Shown piece after piece: positions 46,045 to 58,464 of a DNA stretch of 64,000 nt; positions within the stretch are counted from its first letter, which is position 1; each line of letters starts with the position of its first letter. A model generated the notes under the pieces. That model saw only the letters and a program-made list of their open reading frames with translations. It had not been told where the DNA came from and ran no database searches. This DNA is from Xylaria sp. FL1777 (Eukaryota; Ascomycota; Sordariomycetes; Xylariales; Xylariaceae). Location: positions 1 to 64,000 of the forward strand of contig MU400524.1 of assembly GCA_022578965.1 (NCBI GenBank), given 5' to 3'. The position numbers and the translations under genes were made by a program.

Positions 46045-46848
46045 CCTTACCGCCCCTGGGGGGGTATACGTAATGGTTGCAGCAACTATTACGGACTTTC
46101 GTAAGGCTTACAGCCGAAGACACTTGCAGAACATTTACCAAGTGCCCAGCATGTCCAAATGGAAACCATTACGGCGAATGGATTCTATTACCATAGGAAA
46201 ATCCTATATAAAAATAAAACCTTTTCCAATGGTAATATTTGCCATTAGCCGAAACCCTTGCTGCAACTATGTCTATCCCTCATATATAGCCCAAACAGAC
46301 CTACCTACCTACCCATACAGACCTACCTACCCATACAGACCTACCTACCCATACAGACCTACCTACCCATACAGACCTACCTACCTAAGTAGGTAGCCAT
46401 ACAGACCTAGCCATACGTACAAGGATAATCCCACCACCTTCAAGTCCACCATCACCACCACCACCACCACCACACCCGTAGAGGCTTAGAAAAGTAGCGG
46501 AATCGCTTCACAGTTCAGAACTTTAGCGGAACGTTTTATTCCTTTGGCTCGAATTATTTATTCAATTTAAACCTTTGTTATGCTGTTCTTTTAGACATAG
46601 TTTCGATTTTTTAACATAGTTTCAATTTTTCGTTATAGTTTTAACTTTTAAAATAGTTACTAAATTAAAAGAAATACTATAATTTAAAAGGTACACCAAA
46701 ATAGTAAGTGTTTTACATACAAAAGCCTTGTAGCAATAGTATTCAAAGGGCAATAGCCTGTTCACTTTCGTTATAGTTGCTGAAAGACTTACGGTCCTGA
46801 AAACCCTTGCTGCAAGCATTACGTATACCCCCCCCCGGGGCGGTAAGG
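46045..46848. mobile_element. Non-autonomous DNA transposon (MITE-like) with about 42-bp inverted ends
   Basis: The left end (CCTTACCGCCCC, a G-run, TATACGTAATGGTTGCAGCAA) and the reverse complement of the right end (CCTTACCGCCCC, a G-run, TATACGTAATGCTTGCAGCAA) match over about 42 bp with few differences. TA stands directly outside both ends (46043-46044 and 46849-46850), fitting the TA duplication of Tc1/mariner-type elements. The 804-bp interior has no transposase frame. It holds an 18-bp tandem repeat (about 46298-46390), a CAC repeat (46448-46475) and an AT-rich part (46540-46700) whose frames are chance. The element is not RIP-mutated, unlike the block at 1-19640. Confidence 0.75.
46298..46390. 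repeat. Minisatellite, 18-bp units CCTACCTACCCATACAGA
   Basis: About five near-identical units lie inside the MITE-like element. Read in frame they give a repeated YRPTYP peptide, which is an artefact of the repeat. A CAC trinucleotide run follows at about 46448-46475. Confidence 0.88.
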
Positions 46849-47244
46849 TAGGTACAATACGAAGTACATGCAGTACTTACAGTGTACATAGGTAGGTACC
46901 TCTATCTAATCTAGCAGGGGTTTTCCAGGATACTTTGTCCATGCACCAGTTTTATATGCCATTTATACCAAGTCATTATACAGTTTAAAAAAAGAGCGCG
47001 AAATCTTGTCCTATGGCTTTTATCTTCCTTTATTCATTAGACCCTCTAGCCTACCATTGTGGACTTTTAAGCCTCTCATCCCTTGACAGGCCAAATCAAG
47101 TCCTTTTGAGTCCTTTCTTTTTATCGTGTACATGAGGTATATCACAAACAGGAGAATTCATCGCGCAGCCCTTTTCTCTATCGTCGTTGGTGAAAGAAAA
47201 AAGGCGACTTCCCTTCCAACATTTCACTCCTCATCTACACCTAT
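46849..47244. other. Intergenic region downstream of WBP1
   Basis: 396 bp between the MITE-like element and the WBP1 stop. A TAGGTACC-type cluster lies at about 46845-46905. A C/T-rich stretch near the WBP1 end may be its 3' UTR. Confidence 0.5.
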
Positions 47245-48893
47245 TTACTGTTTCTTCTTGCCCTCGCCCTTTGCTGGTGGTGCACTATACAACCAAACAG
47301 CGCAGAAAGCAAGCCATCCCGTTACAGTAACTCCAATTCCTGCTATCCATGGCCAAGCGCCACTAATGACAAAACTCCGAGGCCACTCATCGTGTGCGAA
47401 ATGACGTACTGAGACCGTATTCTTCTCAAATACGTTGCTCAGGAATGGTCTCTTATAGTTGACAAGGAAATTAAAGATGCCGTGCTGGTCCGGAAGCTTG
47501 AATGACACAGAATATGTGGTGCTGTCCTCCGAGGAGATGGTAGGATTCAACCTCAGCCGATGGAAAGGCGAAAGCATGCTAAATTCGAGCTGTAGCTCGT
47601 CGTTCTCGGGGACGGTGAAAGGGATGTACTTGTCCCACGAATACTCAGACAGTGAAATAGAATACGTCTGATCCCATTAGTAAATACTACGCTCAGCAGT
47701 TAAAGCGATGAATGAATCAAGCTTACCACATCGTTCTTAATACGGTAGATCTTGGGGTTGCTAGCATTGCTCTGGCCCTCTTCGTTCAAGTGATGTTCAA
47801 TCCAGTTGACGCGCAAGACACCAATCTCCTTGAACGTCCATCCCGACATAGCCTTCGCAAACTCCCGATTCAATGTTTTTATAGAGCTTTTCTCGCCGAC
47901 TTTCTTCACATCCGCATCGAACCACTTGTTGCTTAACATATCGGCCGACCCTACAACGGTGAATCGTGCCGAGTTGCGCGCCTGGAGAGCACTCACGAGT
48001 GAGAGCTGGGACCCGGCGGCGAAGACGTCGTCGATTGTGTCGGATTCTTCTTTGGGGTTGTAACTGTAAGATGTGGAGGGAGCGCGCAAGATTGGGGACA
48101 GGAGGGGACCTTGTCCAAGGGTCTGGCCGAGACCGTTGGGGAATGCGACGACTCCTGCTGATGACTCTCCAGCTCGTGCTCGTCCATCTGATGCATCAGA
48201 CGGATGAAGTCCAAAAAAATCTTTGTAATCCGGACGGAGGGGTCCGGGAGTCGGCAACAGAAGCACATCGTGTTTCTCGGAAGCAGAAGCAGTGTCGTAG
48301 TTGAAATGGTCGACAACGAGGCCCTGGCGATCTGCGGGAATGTGGATATCGAACTCAAGAAGTACAGAAACGAGGCTGGAGGGGACTGGGGTGGAGCCAG
48401 AAAGGGCCAAAAGAACGTTGCCTTCCGCGTTTATGAATTGGATGAGGATGTTGGGAGTTAAGTTGGGGCCAAGACCTGGAAGCGTTCGTGGTTATGGTCA
48501 GTCAACGAACCAGTCTCGAGAGTTGCAGGCAGGCAGTGGGAATGCTGATGGCTGGGCATAAACAAACCTTTGGCCTTCGTGGGAAACAACAAGACATGGT
48601 CATATGATCTCTCGCCCAGGTGGAATAAGCTGAGGCTCTCGCTCTTGGGGGTCTCATAGGATATGTCAAAGCCGCGTCCTGTCACCGCAGCGATTAGCAG
48701 ATGCTGCGCGCAACGTTCAGACAACACGGGGAAGGGGCCTGCGCATACCCTCCAGGTCACCGAGGAAGCTGGTATAGCCATCTTTCTCGGCGATGTCTTC
48801 AAGAATGACCAGCAGTCTGTTGCCACCGCTCGAACTGATGGCCTGGACGGCGGCAACAAGGGCGAGGAGAAGAAATGACACAAGCGACCTCAT
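47245..48893 (-). CDS. wbp1: Oligosaccharyltransferase subunit WBP1 (OST48)
   Basis: Exons on the minus strand are 48749-48893, 48568-48678, 47727-48475 and 47245-47667, giving 475 residues; all three introns are GT..AG and in frame. Residues 1-18 are a signal peptide (MRSLVSFLLLALVAAVQA). The large luminal domain starts RLLVILEDIAEKDGYTSFLG and contains LGPNLTPNILIQFIN and VDHFNYD, typical of the OST48/Wbp1 family. One transmembrane segment near residues 440-462 (PWIAGIGVTVTGWLAFCAVW) is followed by a short tail ending KKKQ, which meets the KKxx rule for ER retrieval. Wbp1 is an essential part of the ER complex that transfers the Glc3Man9GlcNAc2 glycan to asparagine. The gene is divergent to the 9.5 kDa complex I subunit gene. 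Confidence 0.95.
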
Positions 48894-49661
48894 GTTTGCG
48901 GTGCCGTCGAGATCAATTGGCAAAAGAGAGAAGAACGGGAAAGATAACGGATTGCGACAGCATAAAAGAATTGGCTGCGCATAGGAACTACAATATTTGG
49001 CGTAAGTGCGAAACTTATGAATTGGACCAGCTGTATCAAAAGTCCACAGCCAAGAATGGTTGAAGGTCGAAGCTCTGGCATACGTAGCCCGTTTCTGCCA
49101 AGACAAATAGCTGCCGTGGGGACGCTACCTGGCTAAGTACTACATACATATGCATAGAGGTACCTAGGTACATGTACATAGGCTCATATTACCTACCTAG
49201 GTACCTATGTACCTACCTACCTACATATGTATGTAGGTAGGTAGATAGGGAGCATGCTGTAGGTGTGATGTGCAGATGTTCCTATGTTCAGTTACTAACA
49301 AGTTGTACACGTACCTAAGGTACCTACCTAGGTACTTAGTGCAATGGGGTCCGTCCATTCACCGTCAATGGGAAACCTCAAAGCTGATAGGTATACGTGT
49401 GTGTGCACTGCCACAGACGCCACAGACGCCACATATGGTTGTGCAGTCAATGAGCCCACCTCCAGGCTCGGAGCTCCAAAGCGCCTCAGATAGAGCAGCT
49501 TCACATAGCAAGTTGACGATTTACCAACCAACCTCACTCAATTGAGTACGTCCCTTCGCTTCTTCCTGCCCAGCACAAATACGCCCCGTACAAAATTTTT
49601 CAGTTTTGTCAATCTAACAACCAACCTCTTTCCATAACAGGCACCACCGGACGCTTGAACG
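48894..49661. promoter_or_regulatory. Divergent promoter region of WBP1 and the complex I 9.5 kDa gene
   Basis: 768 bp lie between two start codons. Two clusters of TAGGTACCTA-type palindromes lie at about 49136-49255 and 49310-49345. A likely 5' UTR intron of the plus-strand gene runs 49546-49640 (GTACGT..CAG with a CTAACAAC branch site), so transcription should begin before 49546. Confidence 0.5.
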
Positions 49662-49986
49662 ATGAGCAACCCAACACCCCGATTCTGGGCCGGGCCCCTC
49701 CGGTACTGGCGCTGGGCAGCGCGCGAGAGGCCAGGTTACTTCTGGTCATGCGTCATCGGCGGCTTAGGGCCCGTGATCTTCCTTACCGTTCCCCCAACGC
49801 TGAAGAAGCTGGGCTACGAGCGAGCCTCGCCCATTCCCATGACATATCCAGGTTTGTGCACCACCAGTTCTTTGCTCCCACTACCCAGTCAAACCCCTAC
49901 GGTTTAAATAGCGATCATACTGACACGTCCATGAATTGATAGTTCCCACTGGCCCGAGGAAACAATTAACTGGATACGACGACTGA
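49662..49986 (+). CDS. NADH:ubiquinone oxidoreductase 9.5 kDa subunit (complex I)
   Basis: Exons 49662-49851 and 49943-49986 (91-bp intron) join as TYP-VPTGPRKQLTGYDD to 77 residues. The protein has the landmarks of the fungal 9.5 kDa (NI9M) subunit: FWAGPLRYWRWAARERPGYF, one membrane segment (SCVIGGLGPVIFLTVPP) and the C-terminal TYP-P-GPRK-L-GYDD box. It is an accessory subunit of mitochondrial complex I in the inner membrane. Reading through the intron would give a wrong C-terminus of similar length. The gene is easily missed because of its size. Probable 5' UTR intron at 49546-49640. Confidence 0.92.
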
Positions 49987-50472
49987 GCGCCATGTACATG
50001 AAGTATATGTATACAGTACACCGAACCGGAAGACGGGAATGAGCACATCAAGTAGGACAAGTCAATACATGGGTGAATAGCTCCTTACTTTGCGAGGGTC
50101 ATACATAGAAAGCGAGGCACAAAGATCCGTTCACAAGAGGGGGCCCCTGTATCATCACATCACTACACAATCCTCGAGAGATTGTTCATTTTCACTCGAA
50201 TATCAGAATTCAAGGCTATTCTTTTGATCAAGACCCACCAACTCTATACCATACCGTACTTCGACATGGAGAGAAATTCATTCCTGTTTCATCTGTTTGA
50301 ATCTATCCTGTAGACCTCGAGTTTTGTTTGACCATAAATATGTCTAATGAACACCAGTACCGCCGACCAATGTTGAATCACTTGCCTGTGATGTACTCCC
50401 CTTTTATGCGCCCACACTCTTTGCTCGTGCTTTGAAATTCATCAAAGTTGACCTGTTACGCTGAGAGAGACT
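49987..50472. other. Convergent intergenic region
   Basis: 486 bp between the complex I subunit gene and the BEACH gene, reading toward each other. No gene seen. Confidence 0.5.
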
Positions 50473-53400
50473 CTATCTTTCCCTGTGGATCAAAGTCCAT
50501 TCATACTGGTGCCAGGTTAGCTATCTTACAGCAATTCCGGAGAGTGAGCTTATGGTTGACTTACAACTCTTCCATCATCATCACCTGTGTATACTAATTG
50601 TGGCATGGGCGTGATGCACGTTATGGCCGCTTCAGTATTAGTCCCAGTCTCGCTTCGTGGATCTATGTGGTCGAGGCGTCGCACCAACTCTAGAATCCAT
50701 TTTCCATTCTTGATCGAGCGTTTCCAAATGTTCACCCGTCCTCTTCCGTGACCCGTGAAAACGAGATAACTTTCCAGCCACTCATTCCCTGAGCCTTCGT
50801 AGAATGCACACGAATGCACGTAGTCGTCATGCTCAATGCAGACATTTTGATCGACAAGCAGCTCCCCATTGAGTGTATACAGCGTTACATGAGGGCCGGA
50901 GCAAAGCATAATCTCTCCTGAAACATCGTTAATGGACGCACACTCGACGACCCGATTGCACGGTAACTTCCGAATAAACTCTAGTCGATTGAGATCCCAG
51001 AGAAAGGCACGCCCATCCCCTGAAATGGTAACTACCGTGCTGAATGCTTTGGACACAGCAATTGTGGTAACGGGAGTTTTGTGTCCAAATAGCGACGATC
51101 GATGCAGAAGCTCTACTGGCTTACCCGGTTGGCTTTGTATGGTAAAGACGGATACAACACAATCCTCGCCAGCCGTTATAAGTGTCTTGGAGTCGGCAAT
51201 GACAATGCATGAAATCTGCCCAATGTGAAGATTTTCACTGACACCAGCGCTTTTTCTGTTCTCGCTAGAAAAGAACCGAACACTGTTATCTGCATAACCC
51301 CACTCCAGATATTTGTCGTATGAAGGAGGTAGATTAAGCCTGAAAGGGGATGAACAAAGTAATCTGTCCAGTTTGGGTGCATAGATTAGGGATGCCACTC
51401 TCTCCCGACTTTCGAGAAGGGGATGAGGAATTCTAGACAACGCATAACATGAAGTATCCAACCTTTTTGCAGGGAATGATGTATTTTCTCTCGTAGGATG
51501 GGGTTTGGCAAAAACTTGATGAGGTGTTTGGCCAAAATTGTGAATAATGCTTGTTGTTGCATGCCTCTCTTCAGAATCAGCTATATTGTCAAGGTCCTTC
51601 GCTCCGTAATACGACAAGTGGTGGAACACATTCAGATGTTCGACTGCTGCCTCGCCACGTTGTTTATTACCGAAGACTAAATCAATCCACTGGTGTAGGT
51701 TTCGGCTGACATATGGCGATTCCAAGGCCTCGCGGTGTTTGGCAATGAAGATTTTCGGATCACCTTTCGCCCATGGTGGTAGCTGGACATCATTAACCTG
51801 ACCGCCAGCTCCTTGACGGCTACCAAAGTTATACCCGTTGACATTGGTCAGAAACTCGGGTAAGCAAAAGAATTCAGGTATCAGTTCTCGGACGTCTGAA
51901 CCGGTATCTTGTGAAGCAGACTTCCAGGATCCCTCGATAGAGAAAAATAGCCGGTCAGCGTGGTCAAAGTTGCCACCTTGCAAGAGAATATATGAGTGCA
52001 CGAAAGGGGGTAGACGAATCAAGTAAGAGGCCACGATCATAGCCGATGAGTAATGAGTTCCATAGTGGAAGGGAGATTCTCCTATTTCGGCAAGACTTGT
52101 GTACCTGGCCCTGTACTCAGCTTGTCGTCGGGCGGTTTGTGCGCCCATAGGTTTCGACAGGTCACGGAACGTAGCTGGATCTTCCAAGTTTAGCTCGTCA
52201 CTCGTATAATCTGCTAAAATCCACGGGAAAACAGGATATTGAGTCAGATCATTAAACGTTCGGCCTGCCATGGTGTTGACAAGCATCAGATAATGGAAAT
52301 TGGAAATCTCTCCCCTCTGCCATCTGCGCATGATCGGACTCCAAGGTGAAGAGTTAAAGATATTGCCAAATTTGGACCCGAATGTCTGTGGCAGTTCCTC
52401 AAACATTTTCAAAGATTCTAGACGCCATGCATCTTCAGGATTGGGTAGTGAGTTTGGCCCGGCTGTGTGAGGTGTTTTGGAAGCCAACCTGGAAAATACC
52501 TCATCTCTCGTTGCCAGATCCTTCGTGGTTAAAAGATAGCTTCGACCATCCGTGAAGAAAACTTCAATTGCGACATCACGAAACAGGAATCGCCGCTTCG
52601 ACAGGCTAATGACATCCTGCCAATTCCAAAAACGAGATGATTGAGTAGTATGGTCAGAAGGCGACTGCCAGTCATGAGGCTTGGCACCGGTGATAATCTG
52701 GGAGAAAAGGTCGCGTTCTTGTGCTGGTGCCTCCCACACGTTTACAATTTCCCCATCCGCACACTGAAAGAAGTTATCCATGATGTAAAGGGCATTTCTC
52801 CCAATTAGCAAAATCCCCTCGCACGCATCAAGCCCAATAATTCGCGAGACGTTATAGACTTGTTGAACGGCATCCCCTTGTTGCAAGCGCCTCATGACTC
52901 TTCGATTCTTATCCTCAAAGTTTTCGTCCGCTTCGTTAGGGTCGTTAGGATCATCAATTAGCTCAAAGTCATCTTCAGCTACGCTCTTTTCTTCCTCTGC
53001 GTCAGGTTCAGGCTTGTGCTCTGTTGAGGGTTCATTTTCATCCTGTGTGCCATCACCACCGGTTTCACCTTGGCGGGCAGGCGAAGACGATGTACTTGTC
53101 GAACGATCAGCCCTTATTGAGGGTACCGGGGAATTTGACTTTAATGCCGAAGCCGACTGTTGATCCGTTGCGCGTCGTTTAGGCTGATAACTTTCATGTA
53201 TGGATGACGAATCGGGCAAAAGTCTCAAGCGCATACGATTTCGCCCCTCAGTTCTATCAAGTTTCCATTTCGTGGGATTGGAGGCGTGAAGTACTGCCCC
53301 TGATCGAGTCAAATCTCTCTCCATCTTAGAGTATGCGGATGAGAAAAAAGAGTAGTCATCGTGTTTATCTTGACCTGCGCGTTGGTGTTTAAAATGCTCT

Positions 53401-56400
53401 GAAGCCCAGATGGACTTCATCCACGCCGAGTTAGCCATGTCATGTCGGAGAATGACGCTGTCCCGTTCCTTGGTCTCCAGATGCCATCGCTTAAGCACTT
53501 CTTTACGCCTTGAGAGCCGTGAACGAGCACCCTCGGACGTCCGTTGATTCTCGGTCGCGACGAATTCTTCCCAAACTCGCGAGATACCTCCAAGAAAGAG
53601 TGAATCTAAAGAGGGTCGGTGCTCATCGACCCATGCCACAAAGGTATCAGTGTCTAGCTCCGTTACCTTCTGAAAATCCGCTACTAGTTGAGACTGATCG
53701 GAGGTCATGATAAGTCGGAAGAGGGAGGCGCATTCCTCTGGCTTCTGTACGAGCATAATACGCCAAATATTTACGGCCACCAATCGAATAGTGTCCCGAC
53801 TATCCACAAGCTTATTGTAAAGTTGATACCAGAACAATCTCATATACTCGTCGTCAACAGAGAGCGATTCTAAAACAACCATCTGCCAATACAGTATCTT
53901 GTCCATAGAAAAGTCCATTTCGGAATTGGTAGTTTGTGGGTCATCCATTTCAGAAAGCCTCAGAAGAACCAACTTGAGAAAACAGCTGCGGATCGAGGAT
54001 ACCGCTTGGCTACAGAGTCGGACCGTTTTCAGCTTCGCCACTTCAGGCTTCTGAAGATGTTCAAGTAGAAGACCGGCAAAATCAAGCATTGATTCGGTAC
54101 CGTTCATAAACCAACCTTCAAAAATCGTCTCAACCATGTGTACGCAGAACCGCGACATATTCAAGAGGACTCTGGGCTCATTTAGCAGTTTCCAATCCAG
54201 TTTGATCATACTAGCCGTATGAACAATAGTGCTCTTGAGCACGTACGATTCGAAGTACGCATGATGCTCTTGAAATCCTGGAGGCACCTTAAGGAAAAGC
54301 CCAAACCCCGGAAAGTCCTTTCGCACAAGAAGTTGATCTACAAAGACGTCAATAACAAGCTCGAGGATCCCCTCGAGTACGCCATGGCCGATGTTTTTCG
54401 CTATCACCTTCTTGGGAGATATGACATGCTCAATACGGGAAGGACTCGGCTTAGGAGACTTCTGACTCGTCAAAAGCATAAACGATGATGCTTTTCGTAA
54501 TCGTGTCCCACTATGGCGCGCCCCGGGTCGTAACGCCTTAACATCTGTCGTGCTAGACGTTCGAATTACAGGTGCAGCCGTTGAAGTACCTAGTGGGCGA
54601 AGAATCACATCAGCGCCTTCAAAAGTGAGAGCAGAATCGCGAGAGTTCAGTTCTGTCTCGGGTGTCACTGCATCTACACTAACAATAGCAGGGTATAAGG
54701 CAGATAGAAGCAGTCGCACATATTCAGAGGAAAGTGCAAAGTCCCTGAAACCAGGAGATCGAGCATGAAGATCTGCCAGGAAACGAGTCACGGCTTGAAG
54801 AACAATCGCATTGCCGGCATTTCGGTCCGAGTCCGTTTGAGGTGTGCCTAGTTTAATATTAGAAAATAAATAATAAAGGGTTGAACAACTTACGTCGTGA
54901 TTCCAACTCTTTTTGAAGTGACATAGACCGCGATCGGGACCTTGGGTCGGAGGACTCCGTGTCCACCAATGATGAACGCAGTGATTCCAGATCACCCAAC
55001 GGCGAATCGGGATCTTCCTGGTTTTTTAACACGTCTTTGAGGCCGTGTTGGAGCATTGAAGTGATGATTGGCAGAGCATCAGAATTGACGATCTTACACG
55101 TCCCAAAAGTTTCGAGTAGGCTATAGAAGTCAAGATCTTTGTCGAAATTAAAATCGGCCACATCAAACCCGAAAAGAATACAAAAACAAACTGGCCACAA
55201 TGTAGGGAGGTCCCACCATCTCTTAAGTCGATGAGCCATGATACAGAACCCGCCAGTTCTACCCGAAAATTTACTAATGTAGGCTGGGCCATGCGTTACA
55301 AGTAATCGTGCGAGAATTTTGGATCCATAGACAACAATTTCCGGGTCATCTTCGGTGAGCAGGTATAAGAGCCACTACACCATCGTCAGTTTAGGATCAT
55401 CTCTCGAAGACTTAGTACCAAGTACCTTGTTCGTTACTGTCTTAGCAAACTTGCGAATGATAGCAAAATTTCCCTTTTCGCAGAGCAATTGGCTATATAT
55501 ATTCAGGATGTGTACACCGATCTCTTTCTTCGTCATCGTCCGTCCGTGACCCTCGGCTACCCTATTGCTATTGATCGTAGGCCGTCGCAGTTTTAGACTA
55601 CCAGTTGGTTGTTCAAGATGTAAGGTTGTTTTCGGAGTACGGGGAAGCGATCGCGTGGGCGAGTGAAAGGCGTAAGTTATAAAAAGGGCAATAGCACGGT
55701 GTACCTCAGTGTTGTAGCTAGACCTTACAAGCTGTTCGATGGCATCTAAAAAGAAAGGGAGGACACTTTCGGGAAGAGGATCAGCCTTGAGAGCATCAAG
55801 GAGCCTTTTCACTACTCCTGATTGAACTCAGTCAGTGCTGTTTAAAGAAGCGGTCGTAGTTAACTCACTCATTCTAAGTAGCCTCCGGTGATTATGTTGA
55901 TGATACTTGCTCTTGACTGCAAAAGTCACAAATTGTTTGTAATAGAGCTCCTGAACAGCAGGACTGCATTTCCTCCAGGAATCAAAATCTATTACGAGAA
56001 GACGAAAGGCGAGAGGGTTAATGATAACAGACTCCAAGGGATCTCTATGGTTATACCCTACAAATCCCAGCACGAGGCTAAGAAGCTGTAGTGCAAGCTT
56101 GTCTCTCTCAGACGGGTGGAGGGTAAGCTTTTCTGTCACTGTACTACTGCTAAGTCCGACGAAGCCTAGCTTCGTCTTGAGAAGGATACTGAGGATGGCA
56201 TATCCACCATCCTTTTCCATAGCTTCGCTATTACGCCAGCTAGAGTTTGTACATCGAAATACCATCCCGACAGCACGAAGAAGTGCATCAGCTGAAGAGG
56301 CGCGCTCTATCAGTTTCAGAGCTAGTGGAGTGAAGCCAGCAAGACGCCATAAGGCATCGTCAAAGAATTGGGGGGTAACAACCATGGGATCTCCAGTCAG

Positions 56401-58464
56401 AATAGCCACTCCATTCGAGCGAAGGAGCGCATCGTTGATGGAAGGCATTGCGGTATTGATTGCTATACCTGTACCGTTCTTCAGTACCATTTGAACCAAT
56501 GTATGAGCAGGGCCGCGAGACAAGGATCGAAAGAGTTGTGACTCTCCAAAGTGTTCCTTTTCACGAAATACTGACGAAGGCATCAGACTATAAAGGATAT
56601 GCTGCTCTGGGATCAGATGACTCGCTCTGTCTCTGATGACCTTCATAATATCAGAGTCTTCCTTTCCTGTGCTCACGAGTTCATTACGCAATCCCAGAGC
56701 TGCCGATGCCGCGTAAGTTTGAAACCCACCGAGGCAGTCTTGAAAGTTTCCCTGATAGTGTACACCGAGCCGGCTGGGCACAGCAAGAAAATCATCGCTC
56801 AGGACATCATCGAATAGATGGGCAGTAGCAAGAGACCATTTAGACTGTATTAGGCCACCACCGATATGAGTGGACAGCTCCCGTGGAGTACCAATGAACG
56901 CCTGTATTGGTAGATTCCTGTGACTGCTCGAGGTGAACGAAGCAAAGCTTTCCGTGCTGGCGTTTGAAGGAGGTGGCAACGCTGGGTATGCAGCGCGTAG
57001 CTGCTCGATGAATTCCCCATTCACATACAAAGACGCCTTACTGGCCGTCATGGTTTTGGGGCGTCGGTGGGCTATAGCAATATGATACCATTTATTCTCC
57101 CGAAAGGTCAAGCCTCGGAATCTAACGCTGGGACGCTGAGACGTAACTGAAGTTTGCAATATGAAATTGCGGGTATCTTTTTCGAGGTAAGCAAGGAGAA
57201 AGCAAGTCTGGGTGGAGTCGAAGATGCCGAAAAGAGTTGTATGAGATGCTGGGTCAAATTTGTCCACCTTGATCCACGCAGTGAACGTGTATCCCGTAGA
57301 TGATTGGGGAGGAAACGGTCGACCTAAACTAGGCAATTCAATGGAGGAGTGGCCATGAAGAGACAAATCGAATTGGATAAATGGTGGACTGCCATACTTG
57401 TCGGTCATATCCAAGCAGAAGTTGGACGAGTCAGATGACGGATTAAGCAACAAGTGCTGTGCATCTGTGAGTTTATTCATCCCCAAAGACATCAGAGATC
57501 TGCAGAGAGATAAGATGATCTCCCTCTCAGCATCGTTCACAGTTGAGCTTTCATGGAAGGCCACCATCAAAAACCGAGAAAGGATACCAGTTTCATGAAC
57601 TTGATATAAATTGACGCTTGAAGCCGTGACAACTGCCAATAAGATTTTCAAGACGAGTAACGATGCGACGTTTTCCACGGCATTCTGATCTCGTGGTATC
57701 GATTCCCAGAAATCAACAGCTGTACGAATCGCCTCCGGATTCCGCAAAACCGAGGTGGAGACGATGGAATTTCTGACTGCCGCATCGACCACGGCGAGAC
57801 AATCATCAAACATGGTATCATTTGGTGTTTCCGTAGTCGGGTCCTGAGCATACTCTAAAATGGGAGCTGTGTCGATGATTGGCTGATGAGCTGCAGAAGC
57901 AGCTTCACGACATATCCGATCCAGGGCAGCATCATTTAATGCAAAAGAGAAGAGCTTTCCGAACAACTGGCAGCTCGTCCACAGATCCGAGTCGGCGCCG
58001 CCTAGACCAATGCTTGCTATGATCTGTTCGAGAGCTTCCCATCCACCCCCTTCAACTCGCGTGCGAAAGTATCGGCGATTACCAGGATGTTGGCAAAAAG
58101 CTGCTCCGAGAGTGCCCAGCAGCGCGTCCAACAAGTCAAAAAGGGCCGCTTTCTCGGCATCGTTGCGCTTCTGCGGATTATAAAAACCAGAGAAAGACCG
58201 CAAGACCTCAAACAGACGTTGGAAACCATGGATATGTCTGAAATCATCCTGCACAGAGCTCGGAGGGGCTACAGCAGAAAGATGTTGCTTGACCAACCCG
58301 ATCTGGTCCACCAACCGCCGAGGATCCGGATATCCGTTGCTGGCAGGAGAAGTGAGAGAGGCAGCAATGTTGTCGAGGAGTCGCTGGAGGACTTCGGTGG
58401 CTTTCGATGCCGGCAAGCTGGTGGACGCGGACGTCGAGGATCTATAGCGACTTCGAGCCGACAT
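50473..58464 (-). CDS. bph1: BEACH-domain protein (Bph1/LYST/neurobeachin family)
   Basis: Exons on the minus strand are 55869-58464, 55426-55811, 54894-55374, 50565-54847 and 50473-50505. Lengths sum to 7779 nt, 2592 residues, in frame throughout; introns are 46-59 bp. The tiny last exon (33 nt, YEWTLIHRER and stop) was placed because it completes the WD-repeat end DGRV-YEW; reading on without splicing ends after VSQP. Domain order: helical armadillo-like N-terminal half; a concanavalin-like lectin domain at about 375-480 (YTFTAWIKVDKF...); PH-BEACH at about 1800-1930 (GILLIGRNALYIMDN); BEACH at about 1985-2250 with the hallmark NFHYLMLVNTMAGRTFNDLT; WD40 repeats from about 2300 to the end. 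Such proteins are large scaffolds in vesicle and vacuole/lysosome traffic (yeast Bph1, human LYST). A low-complexity acidic linker (EPDAEEEKSVAEDDFELIDD) precedes PH-BEACH. Confidence 0.94.

Noticed and set aside
45962..46396. 144-codon frame with YRPTYP repeats
   Set aside because: The repeats come from an 18-bp minisatellite within an inverted-repeat transposon, not from a protein gene.
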